DNA of 64,000 nt from Brevundimonas subvibrioides (GCF_027271155.1 NZ_CP114542.1:372001-436000), one strand, 5' to 3'. Positions 18,104 through 27,050 are shown, numbered from the stretch's first letter. Notes: generated from the sequence alone by a model not told the origin. Numbers and translations are program-made.

Positions 18104-19612
18104 TCAATCCACCCAGTCGCGCTTCAGCGTCCGCGACGCGCCGATCAGCAGGAAGGCCGCCAGCAGATAGAAGCCCATGCCCGTATAGATGGCCCAGCGC
18201 AGGCTCTCGTCTCCGAAACGGGGCGCCAGAAGATCGCTCATCCAGCCGAAATAGAAGAAGCCGACGGCGATCCCGAGCAGATTGTTGAACAGGAGAAAGA
18301 TGGCCGAGGCGGTCGACCGCATCGGAGCCGGGGCGATATGCTGGATCGACGCCGTAATGGGTCCCAGCCACGCCAGATTCAGCCCTGTCGGAACCAGGAA
18401 GATCAGGAAGGCCAGGATCAGCTGCTGGGCGTTCGACCCACCGCCCGGCAGGAACAGGCCGATCAGCCAGGGCGAGTTCATCGCCAGGATGAAGCAGGGT
18501 GCCGATATCAGGAACGCGATCGCCGGCGTCAGGGGATAGGCCCCCTTGCCACGCTTGCCCAGCTTGTCTGCGATCATTCCCCCGCCCCAGATGCCGAGGA
18601 TGCCGCCGATCAGGGCGATCCCCGCATAGTACCAGCTGGTCTGGGTCAGGGTGAGGCCGAAGCTGCGCATGAAGAACAGCGGCAGCCAGCCGGCCACGCC
18701 GTAGCCGCACACGGAGGACGAGGCCGCGCCCAGGGCCAGCAGCCAGAAACTGGGCTTGCGCAGCACCACCGACGCGGTCGCGCGCGCGATCCAGAACGAG
18801 ATGCCGATGACCCCGGCCAGGAGGCCTCCGAAGGCCAGAATGAGGGGGTTGCCGATGGCGACGCCGCCGAACCGGTCGAGGGCCGCCAGTGCGAGGCAGC
18901 CCGCGCCGAGCCCGAGCAGGATCAGCGAAGCGGTCTTGCCCACACCCTCCGACGCGATGACCGCAGGCGCGGCCAGCTCGGCCTCGGTGGGCGCTGCACG
19001 CGCCGCATCGGTGCCTCCGCGAACGGGGTCCTTGATCGTCAGGCGCAGGATCGGTGCGATCAGCAGACCCAGCAGGCCGACGACGATGAACGCCGTGCGC
19101 CAGCCGTAGCTCGCGGCCAGAAGTCCGCCGACCAGTGTTCCCGCCGCCGTGCCCAGGGGAATACCGAAGGCAAATCCGGCCAGGGCCCGGGCCCGCTGAT
19201 GGGGTGGGAAATAATCTGCGACCAGGGAATAGGCTGGTGCCACGCCGCCCGCCTCGCCCACGCCGACGCCCATCCGGAACAGGAACAGCTGTCCGAAAGA
19301 CCCCGCCACGCCACACAGGGCGGTAAATCCGGACCAGACTGCCAGGGCACCGGTCATGATCCATACCCGGCTGGTCCTGTCAGCGAGCGCGGCGAGCGGA
19401 ATGGCCAGGGTCGAATACACGGACGCGAAGGCGATGCCGCCCAGAAGGCCGAATTGGCTGTCCGACAGGCCGAACTCCGCTTTCAGCGGCGCAGCGAGGA
19501 TGCCGATGATCTGCCGATCCAGGAAGTTCAGCATGTAAACAAGGACAAGGATGGCCAGCACATAGTAGCGGTAGCCGGCCTTCGCCGGGACGGCAGCGGT
19601 TGCGTCGGTCAT
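18104..19612 (-). CDS. MFS transporter, spinster-like
   Basis: A 502-residue major facilitator with twelve predicted transmembrane helices. The first helix YVLAILVLVYMLNFLDRQI and the loop LADRTSRVWIM match the spinster-type subfamily, often found beside TonB-dependent receptors in Caulobacterales and Sphingomonadales. It follows the receptor gene on the same strand but is separated by a terminator and a perfect inverted repeat, so it may have its own regulated promoter. The substrate is unknown. Confidence 0.88.
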   Translation of the reverse strand: MTDATAAVPAKAGYRYYVLAILVLVYMLNFLDRQIIGILAAPLKAEFGLSDSQFGLLGGIAFASVYSTLAIPLAALADRTSRVWIMTGALAVWSGFTALCGVAGSFGQLFLFRMGVGVGEAGGVAPAYSLVADYFPPHQRARALAGFAFGIPLGTAAGTLVGGLLAASYGWRTAFIVVGLLGLLIAPILRLTIKDPVRGGTDAARAAPTEAELAAPAVIASEGVGKTASLILLGLGAGCLALAALDRFGGVAIGNPLILAFGGLLAGVIGISFWIARATASVVLRKPSFWLLALGAASSSVCGYGVAGWLPLFFMRSFGLTLTQTSWYYAGIALIGGILGIWGGGMIADKLGKRGKGAYPLTPAIAFLISAPCFILAMNSPWLIGLFLPGGGSNAQQLILAFLIFLVPTGLNLAWLGPITASIQHIAPAPMRSTASAIFLLFNNLLGIAVGFFYFGWMSDLLAPRFGDESLRWAIYTGMGFYLLAAFLLIGASRTLKRDWVD

Positions 19613-19639
19613 GGGTTTCCTCGTGGACTCGTCGTTCCT

Positions 19640-19666
19640 TGATCCGGACCGTAGTCGTCCGGATCA
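19640..19666 (-). promoter_or_regulatory. Perfect inverted repeat upstream of the MFS gene
   Basis: TGATCCGGAC-CGTAGTC-GTCCGGATCA: ten perfectly paired bases either side of a 7-base centre, 28-54 bp upstream of the MFS start. It lies after the receptor gene's terminator and has no T-run, so an operator is the better reading. The TetR-family regulator next to the receptor is the obvious candidate; binding is inference. Confidence 0.5.
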
Positions 19667-19677
19667 GGGCTGCAAAG

Positions 19678-19711
19678 AAAAAGGGCGGCGGCCCGTCAGA
19701 ACCGCCGCCCC
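19678..19711 (-). terminator. Intrinsic terminator of the TonB-dependent receptor gene
   Basis: On the minus strand a GGGCGGCGG / CCGCCGCCC stem with a 10-base loop is followed directly by TTTTTC. It begins 24 bases after the receptor's stop codon. It separates the receptor and MFS transcripts unless read through. Confidence 0.8.
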
Positions 19712-19734
19712 ATCTCACCTCAGCCGATCAGGCT

Positions 19735-21942
19735 CTAGTACCGGACCGTGATCTGTGCCGAATAGGTCCGCGGCGGGCCGTAGAAGGCCGTGATCGAGTT
19801 GTTGAAGGTGGCTCCGGCGAAGTTGTAGCCGCCGACCTTGTACTGCTCGTCCGTCAGGTTCTTGCCGTATACGCCGACCTGATAGTGGCCGCTGGGCGCG
19901 GTCCAGATCGCCGCCACATCCACCAGCGTATAGGCGTCCTGGTCCAGGATGGGATCGGGCGCATCGAACAGATGGTAGTCCGAACGGTAGGACAGCGACG
20001 GCGTGACACTGAGCTCGCCTCCCGCCAGCTGGCCCGACCAGGTCACGCCCCAGAAGGCCGACCATTCGGGCGAGTTCTGGGGCTCGCGGGTGTTCGAGAT
20101 GTCGACCGGCGTGCCCGTGACGAGGGTGATGAACTCGTCGAACTCGTTCTTCAGATAGCCGATCGAAACGTTCGAGGTGATGTTGTCGGTCAGAATGGCC
20201 CGACCTTCGAACTCGAAGCCATAGATGGTCGAGGCACCGGCGTTGTCGACCACCGAGGCGACGCCGACGGCGGGCAGGGTCGCGACCTGCTGGGTCGTGA
20301 TCTGCTGGTCCTGGAAGTCGGAGTAGAAGGCCGCCGAGGAGAAGGACAGGCGACGGTCGAAGGCGCTGCCCTTCAGGCCGATTTCATAGGTGGTGACGGT
20401 TTCGGGATCGTAGCCATTGACGGTCTGGGGAACCAGGGCCGCGTCGCCCCGCATGTCCCAGCCACCGGACTTGAAGCCCTGGCCCACCGACGCATAGCCG
20501 GTCACGGCCTCGGAGAAGTCGTAGGACAGGCTGGCGCGAGGCGTGAACTTCTCGAACGTTTCTTCCGCCACATAGTTGGTTCGCGTGGCGAAGATGGCGC
20601 GCGGTGTGCCTCCGGTCAGGGGCGAGCGGGCGGCCCCCAGATAGAAGAAGCGCTGAACGCCCGCATCCTTGTCGTCGCGCGTGTAGCGCCCGCCGATCGA
20701 GGCGTGCAGACGGTCGGAGATGTCGTAGCTGAAATCCGCGAAGGCCGAGAAGGACTTGGTGTTCACATAACCCGAGGCGGCGATCACCAGGCCGAGGTTG
20801 CCCGCGATCGTGTCGAACGTGCCCGAGGACTCCCCGTCCAGGTAGTACAGCCCGGCGACGCCGGACCAGTTGTCGCCCTGGAACAGGGCCTGCAGTTCCT
20901 GGGTGAACTGGTTGTCGGCATAGATGGCCGGAACGTCCAGGAACGGCTGGGGCGTTCCATCGAAGTCGATGACGGTGGCGGTATCGCCGCTGCGCCAGGC
21001 GCTGATCGACTTCAGGGTCAGCATGTCGTTGACGACATATTCGGCCGTCAGCGAGGTGCCTTCGGTCTCGACCGACTGGTCGCCGCGGATGCCGGCGTTG
21101 GTGTCGTAGATGCTGGCCGGGGGCGTGAAGCCTCCCGTTGTGGAGTTGACCTCGCGGTGGCCGTGACGCGGGTTGGAATCGTCGACCACCCGGTCATAGG
21201 CCAGGCGCACGAACAGCTGGTCGCTGGGCGTCCATTCCGCGCTGGCGCGGAAGGCGGTGACGTCCTTGTCGTACTGGTCCTCGCCGGTGAACAGGTTGGT
21301 TCCGTAGCCGTCGCGATCGTATTTGGCGAAGGCGAAACCGGCCGCCAGGGTCTCGCCCAGCGGGCTCGAGGCCTGGATCAGGGCGTCGCGCTGGTTGTAG
21401 CTGCCGACCGTCCCGCGCGCCATCAGGGTGGGCTCGTCGCCAAGGCGCCGTGTCACATATTTGATCGCCCCGCCGATGGTGTTCCGGCCATAGAGGGTGC
21501 CCTGGGGTCCGCGGAGGACCTCGATCCGGTCGATGTCGAAGATGTCGAGCACGGCACCCTGCGGCCGCGCGACATAGACGTCGTCGACATACAGGCCGAC
21601 GCCGGGCTCGAAGCCCCAGAGCGGATCCTGCTGGCCGACGCCACGGATGAAGCTGATCAGGGTGGAGTTCGAGCCGCGTGCGATCTGCACCGTGGCATTG
21701 GGCGTCTGCTGCTGCAGCGCCGTGATGTCGGTCGCCCCCGTGCGCTCCAGCTGCTCGGACGTCAGTGCAGTGACCGCGACCGGCACGTCCTTGAGCTGTT
21801 CGTCACGACGTCGCGCGGTGACGACGATGTCGTCCAGCGTCGCCTGTTCATCCTGCGGCGCGGCGTCCTGCGCCATGGCCATCGACGACGCGGCGCTCCA
21901 AGCCGCCCCGGCCAGCAGCACGCTCTTCATGAGTCTGTTCAT
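19735..21942 (-). CDS. TonB-dependent outer-membrane receptor
   Basis: A 735-residue receptor with a signal peptide, a TonB box-like start (DDIVVTARRRDEQLKDVPVAVT), a plug domain (IRGVGQQDPLWGFEPG ... LRGPQGTLYGRNTIGGAI) and a 22-strand barrel ending in the aromatic terminus ITVRY. The ATG at 21940-21942 was chosen over one four codons earlier because GGGG sits at ribosome-binding distance. It imports a ligand across the outer membrane using TonB energy. The adjacent MFS pump and divergent TetR regulator suggest an organic substrate, not iron, but this is inference. Confidence 0.92.
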   Translation of the reverse strand: MNRLMKSVLLAGAAWSAASSMAMAQDAAPQDEQATLDDIVVTARRRDEQLKDVPVAVTALTSEQLERTGATDITALQQQTPNATVQIARGSNSTLISFIRGVGQQDPLWGFEPGVGLYVDDVYVARPQGAVLDIFDIDRIEVLRGPQGTLYGRNTIGGAIKYVTRRLGDEPTLMARGTVGSYNQRDALIQASSPLGETLAAGFAFAKYDRDGYGTNLFTGEDQYDKDVTAFRASAEWTPSDQLFVRLAYDRVVDDSNPRHGHREVNSTTGGFTPPASIYDTNAGIRGDQSVETEGTSLTAEYVVNDMLTLKSISAWRSGDTATVIDFDGTPQPFLDVPAIYADNQFTQELQALFQGDNWSGVAGLYYLDGESSGTFDTIAGNLGLVIAASGYVNTKSFSAFADFSYDISDRLHASIGGRYTRDDKDAGVQRFFYLGAARSPLTGGTPRAIFATRTNYVAEETFEKFTPRASLSYDFSEAVTGYASVGQGFKSGGWDMRGDAALVPQTVNGYDPETVTTYEIGLKGSAFDRRLSFSSAAFYSDFQDQQITTQQVATLPAVGVASVVDNAGASTIYGFEFEGRAILTDNITSNVSIGYLKNEFDEFITLVTGTPVDISNTREPQNSPEWSAFWGVTWSGQLAGGELSVTPSLSYRSDYHLFDAPDPILDQDAYTLVDVAAIWTAPSGHYQVGVYGKNLTDEQYKVGGYNFAGATFNNSITAFYGPPRTYSAQITVRY

Positions 21943-21993
21943 GTGAAACCCCATCCTGTTGTTCGTTTCCAGCCGTCCGACGCCTTTATTCAG

Positions 21994-22015
21994 CGTTCGA
22001 TGATTTTCGTGAACG
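21994..22015. promoter_or_regulatory. Weak inverted repeat in the receptor-tetR intergenic region
   Basis: CGTTC, 12 bases, GAACG, in the 180-bp divergent region. The arms are only five bases, so this is a tentative operator candidate for the TetR-type regulator. Confidence 0.2.
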
Positions 22016-22123
22016 TGACGACCTTTCCCCCCGGTGTCAAACGGCGGCGCCTGGCCAGGAGAAAGTCGGAGGGCGGCTGTGGCGCCGTTGCACCGGGGCC
22101 GCGTGCGTGGCTAGCTTGCGTCG

Positions 22124-22837
22124 ATGACCAAGCTGGACCTTCCTGACCCGTCGCCCGCCGCGCCAGCCCGGCGAGGACGACCGCCCAAGATCAGGGCCCA
22201 GGCGGAGGGCGGCGATACACGCGAAGCCATTCTGGACGCGGCCGAGGACCTGTTTTCCAAGCACGGTTTCTACGGTGTCACCATCCGGGAGGTCGCGCGC
22301 GAAGCGGGGGTGGATACCGCCCTCGTCCACTACTATTTCGGGGCGAAACGCGGCCTGTTCGACGCGGTCTTTCTGCGCAGGGCGGAGGTCTGGAACGACG
22401 AGCGCGTGGCGGCGATCAACCGCTACGCCCTCGCGAACGCCGGGTCGATGACGCTGGAAGGTCTGCTGCGGGCCTTCCTCGACCCGCCGTTTCAGTGGTC
22501 GCTGAAGGGTGGGCCGGGCTGGAAACACTATGCGGCCCTGGTGGCCCAGACCAATGCCAATCCGACCTTCGGCGGCGAGACGATGGCGCGGTATTTCGAT
22601 CCCGCGATCCGCCGGTTGATCGAGCTGATCCGCACCCTGCTGCCCGAGGCACGCGAGGTCGATCTCTACTGGGCCTGGCACAATCTGTCGGGGGCCCTGA
22701 CCCTGACCCTGGGCGAGACGGGGCGGCTGGACCGTCTGTCGGACGGACTGTGCCGCTCCGGCGATCTGGACACCGCCTGCGACTATATGGTGCGGTTCGG
22801 GGCGGCAGGCTTCCGGGCGGTTTGCCAGAAGGTCTAG
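22124..22837 (+). CDS. TetR-family transcriptional regulator
   Basis: A 237-residue repressor with an N-terminal Pro/Arg-rich arm (RRGRPPK) before the TetR helix-turn-helix (ILDAAEDLFSKHGFYGVTIREVA ... VHYYFGAKRGLFDAVF is split here by GVDTAL). The C-terminal helical ligand-binding domain is of the type with a long DNA-distal helix bundle. It is divergent from the TonB-dependent receptor and most likely controls that receptor and the MFS gene in response to the transported compound. Confidence 0.88.
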   Translation: MTKLDLPDPSPAAPARRGRPPKIRAQAEGGDTREAILDAAEDLFSKHGFYGVTIREVAREAGVDTALVHYYFGAKRGLFDAVFLRRAEVWNDERVAAINRYALANAGSMTLEGLLRAFLDPPFQWSLKGGPGWKHYAALVAQTNANPTFGGETMARYFDPAIRRLIELIRTLLPEAREVDLYWAWHNLSGALTLTLGETGRLDRLSDGLCRSGDLDTACDYMVRFGAAGFRAVCQKV

Positions 22838-22860
22838 AGCGCTGTCGGCCGGTGCTGTTT

Positions 22861-23391
22861 TCAGCCCAGGAAGACCCGCCACATCAGCCGGCCCGGGAAG
22901 AAGGTGAACATGCCCGCGATCAGCAGGGCCCCGACGAACAGCCCGGTCATCCGACTGCGATGCGCGGCGATATTGTGGGACCGCGCGGCCTGGAGCGCCA
23001 TCGGCAGGATGATGAGGGTCCAGCCGGTCAACAGATGGATCCACGAAAATCCGCCGTGATTGATGTCGCGGATGAAGATCGAACTGATCGCCACGGTCGC
23101 CATGGCGATGGCCCAGGTCCAGCCCAGCGTCCGGTGCAGGGTGTTGCCTTTGACGCCCGCCAGCAGAACGACCCCGATCACCAGGGCCGCCGTCGCCGCC
23201 GCAATATGAACCTGCAGCACCGGGGCCTGATCGGCCAGCAGGGCCCAGTCGGGCGCATGAAGCCGCACCGGCAGGCCCCAGCCCGGCGCGAGCACGAACA
23301 GGAACCCGCCCAGCACGGCCGCAGCGATCAGGGGCGGGACGACCGTCAGGCTTCTGCGAAGCGGGCCCTGGGTCGGGATCAGGTGGGTCAT
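22861..23391 (-). CDS. DUF2306 family membrane protein
   Basis: A 176-residue membrane protein with four to five predicted transmembrane helices and conserved histidines within them (QVHIAAATAALVIG, TLHRTLGWTWAIAM, WIHLLTGWTLI, SHNIAAHRSRM), the pattern of DUF2306. The ATG at 23389-23391 follows AAGGA by seven bases. Function is unknown; the histidines could bind heme or metal. The nearby minus-strand DUF2141 gene is 100 bp upstream, and a LytTR regulator is divergent. A second DUF2306-LytTR association occurs at 28.7-30.3 kb. Confidence 0.8.
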   Translation of the reverse strand: MTHLIPTQGPLRRSLTVVPPLIAAAVLGGFLFVLAPGWGLPVRLHAPDWALLADQAPVLQVHIAAATAALVIGVVLLAGVKGNTLHRTLGWTWAIAMATVAISSIFIRDINHGGFSWIHLLTGWTLIILPMALQAARSHNIAAHRSRMTGLFVGALLIAGMFTFFPGRLMWRVFLG

Positions 23392-23491
23392 GGCGAGGTC
23401 CTTGCGGGTTCGAGCCACCGTTCAGCATCACCGCCGAACGGGCCAGCGCCGCTTCGCGGCCGACCACGCCGCCTTCGCCAACGGACGCGCC

Positions 23492-23917
23492 CTATCGCAG
23501 GGTGAAGGCCGTCCGCGCACCCCGGGCTGGTACGTCGATCGCGGCGGCGTCGAACGGCGGTGGGCCAAATCTGCCCCGCGCGTCGTTGGAGAAACCATAG
23601 GCCTCCCTCGGCACCCCGATGGGCCACAGGGTCAGGTCGCCGTTGCCGTCCGTGTCGTGAAAGGCCGCCACCGCATAGCGGCCCGGCGCCAGCCCCGGAA
23701 TGACGACCGGGGTCACGGCCCCCGTCCGCGGCACGGTCCGAGTCGCGACCGGTCCCTCGCCCCGTCGGAATGAGGCAGCGTCGCGATAGACGGCCACGGC
23801 GATCGAGCCGCCCGAGCCGCGCGAGGCGATCTCCAGCGTCAGGTCGGACGCCAGGGCCAGAGTCGCCAGGGCAGGGGTCGCCAGGGCCGTGACGATCCCC
23901 GCGATTGCCAACTTCAT
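23492..23917 (-). CDS. DUF2141 family secreted protein
   Basis: A 141-residue protein with a signal peptide ending near LALASD and a beta-sandwich DUF2141 domain, recognisable by FHDTDGNGDLTLWPIGVPREAYGFS when read in two parts (FHDTDGNGDL, GVPREAYGFSNDA). The Asp/Asn-rich loop suggests calcium binding. The 26419-26844 gene encodes a paralogue of exactly the same length. It is divergent from a LytTR regulator and upstream of a DUF2306 gene on the same strand. Confidence 0.85.
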   Translation of the reverse strand: MKLAIAGIVTALATPALATLALASDLTLEIASRGSGGSIAVAVYRDAASFRRGEGPVATRTVPRTGAVTPVVIPGLAPGRYAVAAFHDTDGNGDLTLWPIGVPREAYGFSNDARGRFGPPPFDAAAIDVPARGARTAFTLR

Positions 23918-23987
23918 CGAAACGCCTTTTGGTGATCTGCGAACGCCCCGACCCCAGATGCCATTCGCCGGAGCCGCCCGTCCAGTC

Positions 23988-24770
23988 ATGACCGCCACCT
24001 TGCCACAGCCTGCGGCCCGTCCCGGCCGTTCGCCGACCGTGACCCTGGCGCGGGGTCTGGGCCTGGCGGCGGCCGCGGGCGTCGTTCTGGCCCTGACCGG
24101 TGCTTTCGGCACGGTGGAGGCGCCGTTGTGGCTGCGGCTCGTCTACTGGGTGCCTGTGATGCTGGCGGGTGCGAGCTGGGGGCATGTCTGTTCGCGGCTG
24201 ATCGAGCGCTGGATCGACATGGACGAGCGGCCGTGGCTGACCGTCGTGGGTCTGACCGCGCTGATCAGCGGGCCGGTCACCCTGATGGTCTGGTCGGCGA
24301 CGGGCCTGATCTTCGAGCAGCGTCTTTATGCGCTGGCCGCCTTGCCGCTGTCGTTCGGACCTGTCGTTACGATCACGGCGGTGATGAGCGCCCTCAACGT
24401 CTTCCTCGGCAGGGCCCAGCCGGTCCAGACCCATGCGGCCCCGACCGGCACCGCGCCTGCCCGCTTCCCCGACCGGCTGCCGATCAAGCTGCGCGGAGCC
24501 GCAATCCGTGCAGTCCAGGCCGAGGACCACTATCTGCGGATCCACACCGACCGGGGTTCCGACCTGATCCTGATGCGGCTGTCGGATGCGCTGGAGGAGC
24601 TGGAGGGGCTGGAGGGGGCCCAGACCCACCGCAGCTGGTGGGTCGCCCGGGACGCCGTGCGCGACATCTCCAGGGGCGACGGCCGCGCAACCCTGACGCT
24701 GGAAGGCGGCCTGATCGCACCGGTCAGCCGTCGCTATGCAAGGGCCCTGAGGGAAGCGGGCTGGTACTGA
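23988..24770 (+). CDS. Membrane-anchored LytTR-family DNA-binding regulator
   Basis: A 260-residue regulator with four transmembrane helices in the N-terminal half (starting LGLAAAAGVVLALTGAF) and a C-terminal LytTR domain (LRGAAIRAVQAEDHYLRIHT ... HRSWWVARDAV). There is no receiver domain, so activity is probably set at the membrane. The start is uncertain: 23958 adds ten residues and 23889 would overlap the divergent DUF2141 gene. A second four-helix LytTR protein is encoded at 28751. Each of the two lies near a DUF2306 gene, which may be its membrane partner. Confidence 0.82.
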   Translation: MTATLPQPAARPGRSPTVTLARGLGLAAAAGVVLALTGAFGTVEAPLWLRLVYWVPVMLAGASWGHVCSRLIERWIDMDERPWLTVVGLTALISGPVTLMVWSATGLIFEQRLYALAALPLSFGPVVTITAVMSALNVFLGRAQPVQTHAAPTGTAPARFPDRLPIKLRGAAIRAVQAEDHYLRIHTDRGSDLILMRLSDALEELEGLEGAQTHRSWWVARDAVRDISRGDGRATLTLEGGLIAPVSRRYARALREAGWY

Positions 24771-24815
24771 CCTTGCGGGTGATCCCTGCGCCGCGGTGGC
24801 GCGCGGCCTGGCCCG

Positions 24816-26282
24816 TCACCCCCGCCACGCCCCGTGAAAGCCGGCCGGAAGGGCCACGTCGGCCCGCCAGGTCGCGACCGGGCCATCCTCGACGCGGGCG
24901 ACATCGAACACATGCAGCTCGGTCACGCCTTCCGCCAGATTGATCGAGGGCGCGACCAGCCAGGCATCGCGCTCGGCCGTGGTGCCGGGTTTGGGCACGA
25001 AGACGGCCTCTTCCATGATCTGGGTGTCGTCAAAGTTGAAGCCGTGGCTTCGGCCGGTCCTCCAGTCCTGGATCGCCAATCCGTTCGGCAGGGGTCGGCC
25101 TCCGCGTTCGCCCGCCACATGGACGGTCAGGTCCCGGGCCAGACCGGCCCGGCGCGGATCGCCCCTGGGGAACTCCGCCGCCTGCCCGGATGACGCCATC
25201 CCGGCCCGGCCGTCAGCATGCAGGGTCACCAGTTTCAGGATGCTGGGCTGGCCGGGAACCGTGCCGCGCCCGGCGACCAGGACCCGCGCGCCCTCGACCG
25301 CGAAGGTATTGTCGACATTGGCCGCGACGTCGAAGCGGATCGTCCCGTCCGCCTCTTCCCAGCCGTCGCCCAGGTGGAAGAACGAAAAGGTCTCCAGTTC
25401 GAACAGACGGGTCCGGCTCAGGTCCGCCTTGTCGACGACCAGGACCTGGGTGCCGAGCTCGGGCTTCCAGGCGAACTGGGTCAGGAACGGCATGCCCCGG
25501 TGGTCGAACACCCAGGGCTGCAGCACGAAGATCAGCGACCGCTCCGTCGCGGTGAAGTCGTGCAGATAGCTGGCCCGCGGCAGGGTCACGACCTGGGCGT
25601 CGATCAGGCTGCCGTCGCGGTTCAGGTGCCAGACGATGGCCTGTTCGCCATGGGTGCCGACGTTCCAGATGGTGCCGTCGGGGGCGAAACGGGGGTGGGC
25701 CTGGAAGGGCATGCTCTTCAGGTCGGGCCGCAGGGTGACGAAGTTTTCGGTGGCCAGGGTCGAGGCATCCATCGCCAGGGGCGCGCCTCCCTCCCACAGA
25801 GCCCAGACCTTGTCGCCCGTGACCATCACGGCAGTGTTGGCGGCGTTGGCGTCGTCGTTGGAGCCGACGCGGGCGCGCGCATCGCCGGGGGTGCCGAAGC
25901 CCGGGGTGACGACCGCATCCAGTTCGGTCTCCGTCCGGCGCTTGGGCGTATCGGCGAATCGGGCCGCCAGGGTCACGCCACCGTGGCTGAGGGTGAACGA
26001 CCGCATCAGGCCGTCGCCGTCGAACCAGTGGGTGGCCGACCCGCCGGGCCTGCGGAACTTGCCCGGACCGTTGCGGAACAGGGTCCCCTCCAGCCCCGCC
26101 GGTGCCCGGCCGTGGACCAGCCGCATGGCGCGGGGCGTGACGTCGGCCTCCAGATCAGCCGTGGCCAGGGCCCAGGGCGCGGCGACGTCCCGGGCGATTG
26201 CGGCACGGACCATTTCGGGCGTGGCGACAGCGGCTGACAGGGCGGCAGCACCCATCAGGACGTGGCGGCGGGAGGGGGTCAT
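24816..26282 (-). CDS. Carotenoid-oxygenase (RPE65) family protein with Tat signal
   Basis: A 488-residue member of the carotenoid cleavage oxygenase family, non-heme Fe(II) enzymes that split double bonds of carotenoids or stilbenes. The N-terminus MTPSRRHVLMGAAALSAAVA looks like a twin-arginine signal, implying export of the folded enzyme. Candidate iron-ligand histidines occur in FQAHPRFAPDG, YLHDFTATE, FFHLGDGW and the C-terminal FHGAW. GTLFRNGPGKF and THWFDGDG are family hallmarks. Starts at 26294 or further upstream are open but lack a better ribosome-binding site. Its substrate is unknown. Confidence 0.88.
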   Translation of the reverse strand: MTPSRRHVLMGAAALSAAVATPEMVRAAIARDVAAPWALATADLEADVTPRAMRLVHGRAPAGLEGTLFRNGPGKFRRPGGSATHWFDGDGLMRSFTLSHGGVTLAARFADTPKRRTETELDAVVTPGFGTPGDARARVGSNDDANAANTAVMVTGDKVWALWEGGAPLAMDASTLATENFVTLRPDLKSMPFQAHPRFAPDGTIWNVGTHGEQAIVWHLNRDGSLIDAQVVTLPRASYLHDFTATERSLIFVLQPWVFDHRGMPFLTQFAWKPELGTQVLVVDKADLSRTRLFELETFSFFHLGDGWEEADGTIRFDVAANVDNTFAVEGARVLVAGRGTVPGQPSILKLVTLHADGRAGMASSGQAAEFPRGDPRRAGLARDLTVHVAGERGGRPLPNGLAIQDWRTGRSHGFNFDDTQIMEEAVFVPKPGTTAERDAWLVAPSINLAEGVTELHVFDVARVEDGPVATWRADVALPAGFHGAWRG

Positions 26283-26316
26283 GGCGGGTCTCATGTGAAT
26301 GCGTTGGAACAATCCG

Positions 26317-26414
26317 GGCTCAGGCAGCGAGCCACCGCGTGGCGAGCGGTAGCCCGCAAACAAGGTCTTGGCTCAGGCAGCGAGCCACCGCGTGGCGAGC
26401 GGTAGCCCGCAAAC
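26317..26414. repeat. Two identical 45-bp direct repeats
   Basis: Two exact copies of a 45-base unit (26317-26361 and 26370-26414) separated by 8 bases. Each contains GCCAC-CGC-GTGGC flanked by further near-palindromic bases. The second copy ends 5 bp before the stop codon of the DUF2141 gene. No gene is supported here. Two units are too few for a CRISPR array and the spacer is too short. Confidence 0.85.
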
Positions 26415-26418
26415 CTTC

Positions 26419-26844
26419 TCAGCGAATGCTGATCGTCTGGGCGGTCTCGCCCGCCACGGCGAAGTGCGCGCGGTCCCAGCTGGCGGGGCCCATGTTGCCG
26501 ACGGCGTTGTTGGAGAAGGCGAAGGGTTCGGTGGGCATGCCAAAGGGATTGGTGTCCATCCGGCCGTTGCCGTTCACATCGTGGAAGGCCTTCACCCCAT
26601 AGTCGCCGTCGGCCAAACCCTCGAAGGTCACCGAGCGCTCGCCGCCGGCCACGTCGATGCGGGCGGCGCGGACGGGCTGGCCGCCGCCATAGGTCGCCTC
26701 GTCGTAGAGGGCAACCATCACTGCGCCGGTGTCTGACCCGGTTTCGAAGGTCAGGCTGACCGACGCGTCCGTGCCGGGTTCGACGGCGAAGGCAGGGGCT
26801 GCGGACAGGGTCAGGACGGCGATCAGGGTAGCGGTGCGGACCAT
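26419..26844 (-). CDS. DUF2141 family secreted protein
   Basis: A 141-residue paralogue of the protein at 23492: signal peptide (LTLSAAPAFA), then a DUF2141 domain with FHDVNGNGRMDTNPFGM and PTEPFAFSNNA. Both keep the acidic loop and the F-SN-A motif, suggesting an extracytoplasmic metal-binding beta-sandwich. An inverted repeat GGTCCG ... CGGACC (26869-26900) lies 25 bp upstream of the start codon. It is upstream of the Tat-exported carotenoid oxygenase-like gene on the same strand and may be co-expressed with it through the direct-repeat region. Confidence 0.85.
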   Translation of the reverse strand: MVRTATLIAVLTLSAAPAFAVEPGTDASVSLTFETGSDTGAVMVALYDEATYGGGQPVRAARIDVAGGERSVTFEGLADGDYGVKAFHDVNGNGRMDTNPFGMPTEPFAFSNNAVGNMGPASWDRAHFAVAGETAQTISIR

Positions 26845-27050
26845 GGTGCGTGCTTTCGTGTACTGGAAGGTCCGACCACCGGGCCTTCGATACCCGGACC
26901 GTCGGCGACCCGATCGCCTGTGGCTATCGGGTTTGCACCGTTGGCCGCCGCGCCTTCGCCAGTGGCCGCGCGTGGTCGTCCGCGATGCGCGAATGGACAG
27001 GTTCGGGGGGGGCGTCGCCAACGAACACTTTCCGCATCGGGATCCGGGGC

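Noticed and set aside
23926..23945. Shared CGAAACGCCTTTT(TA)GGTGAT near the LytTR/DUF2141 and glmM/glmS intergenic regions
   Set aside because: A 13-base match plus six more after a small gap; matches of this length are expected by chance in 64 kb, and no promoter pattern was recognised.
26317..26414. CRISPR array
   Set aside because: Only two 45-base repeats with an 8-base spacer, and no cas genes in the window.
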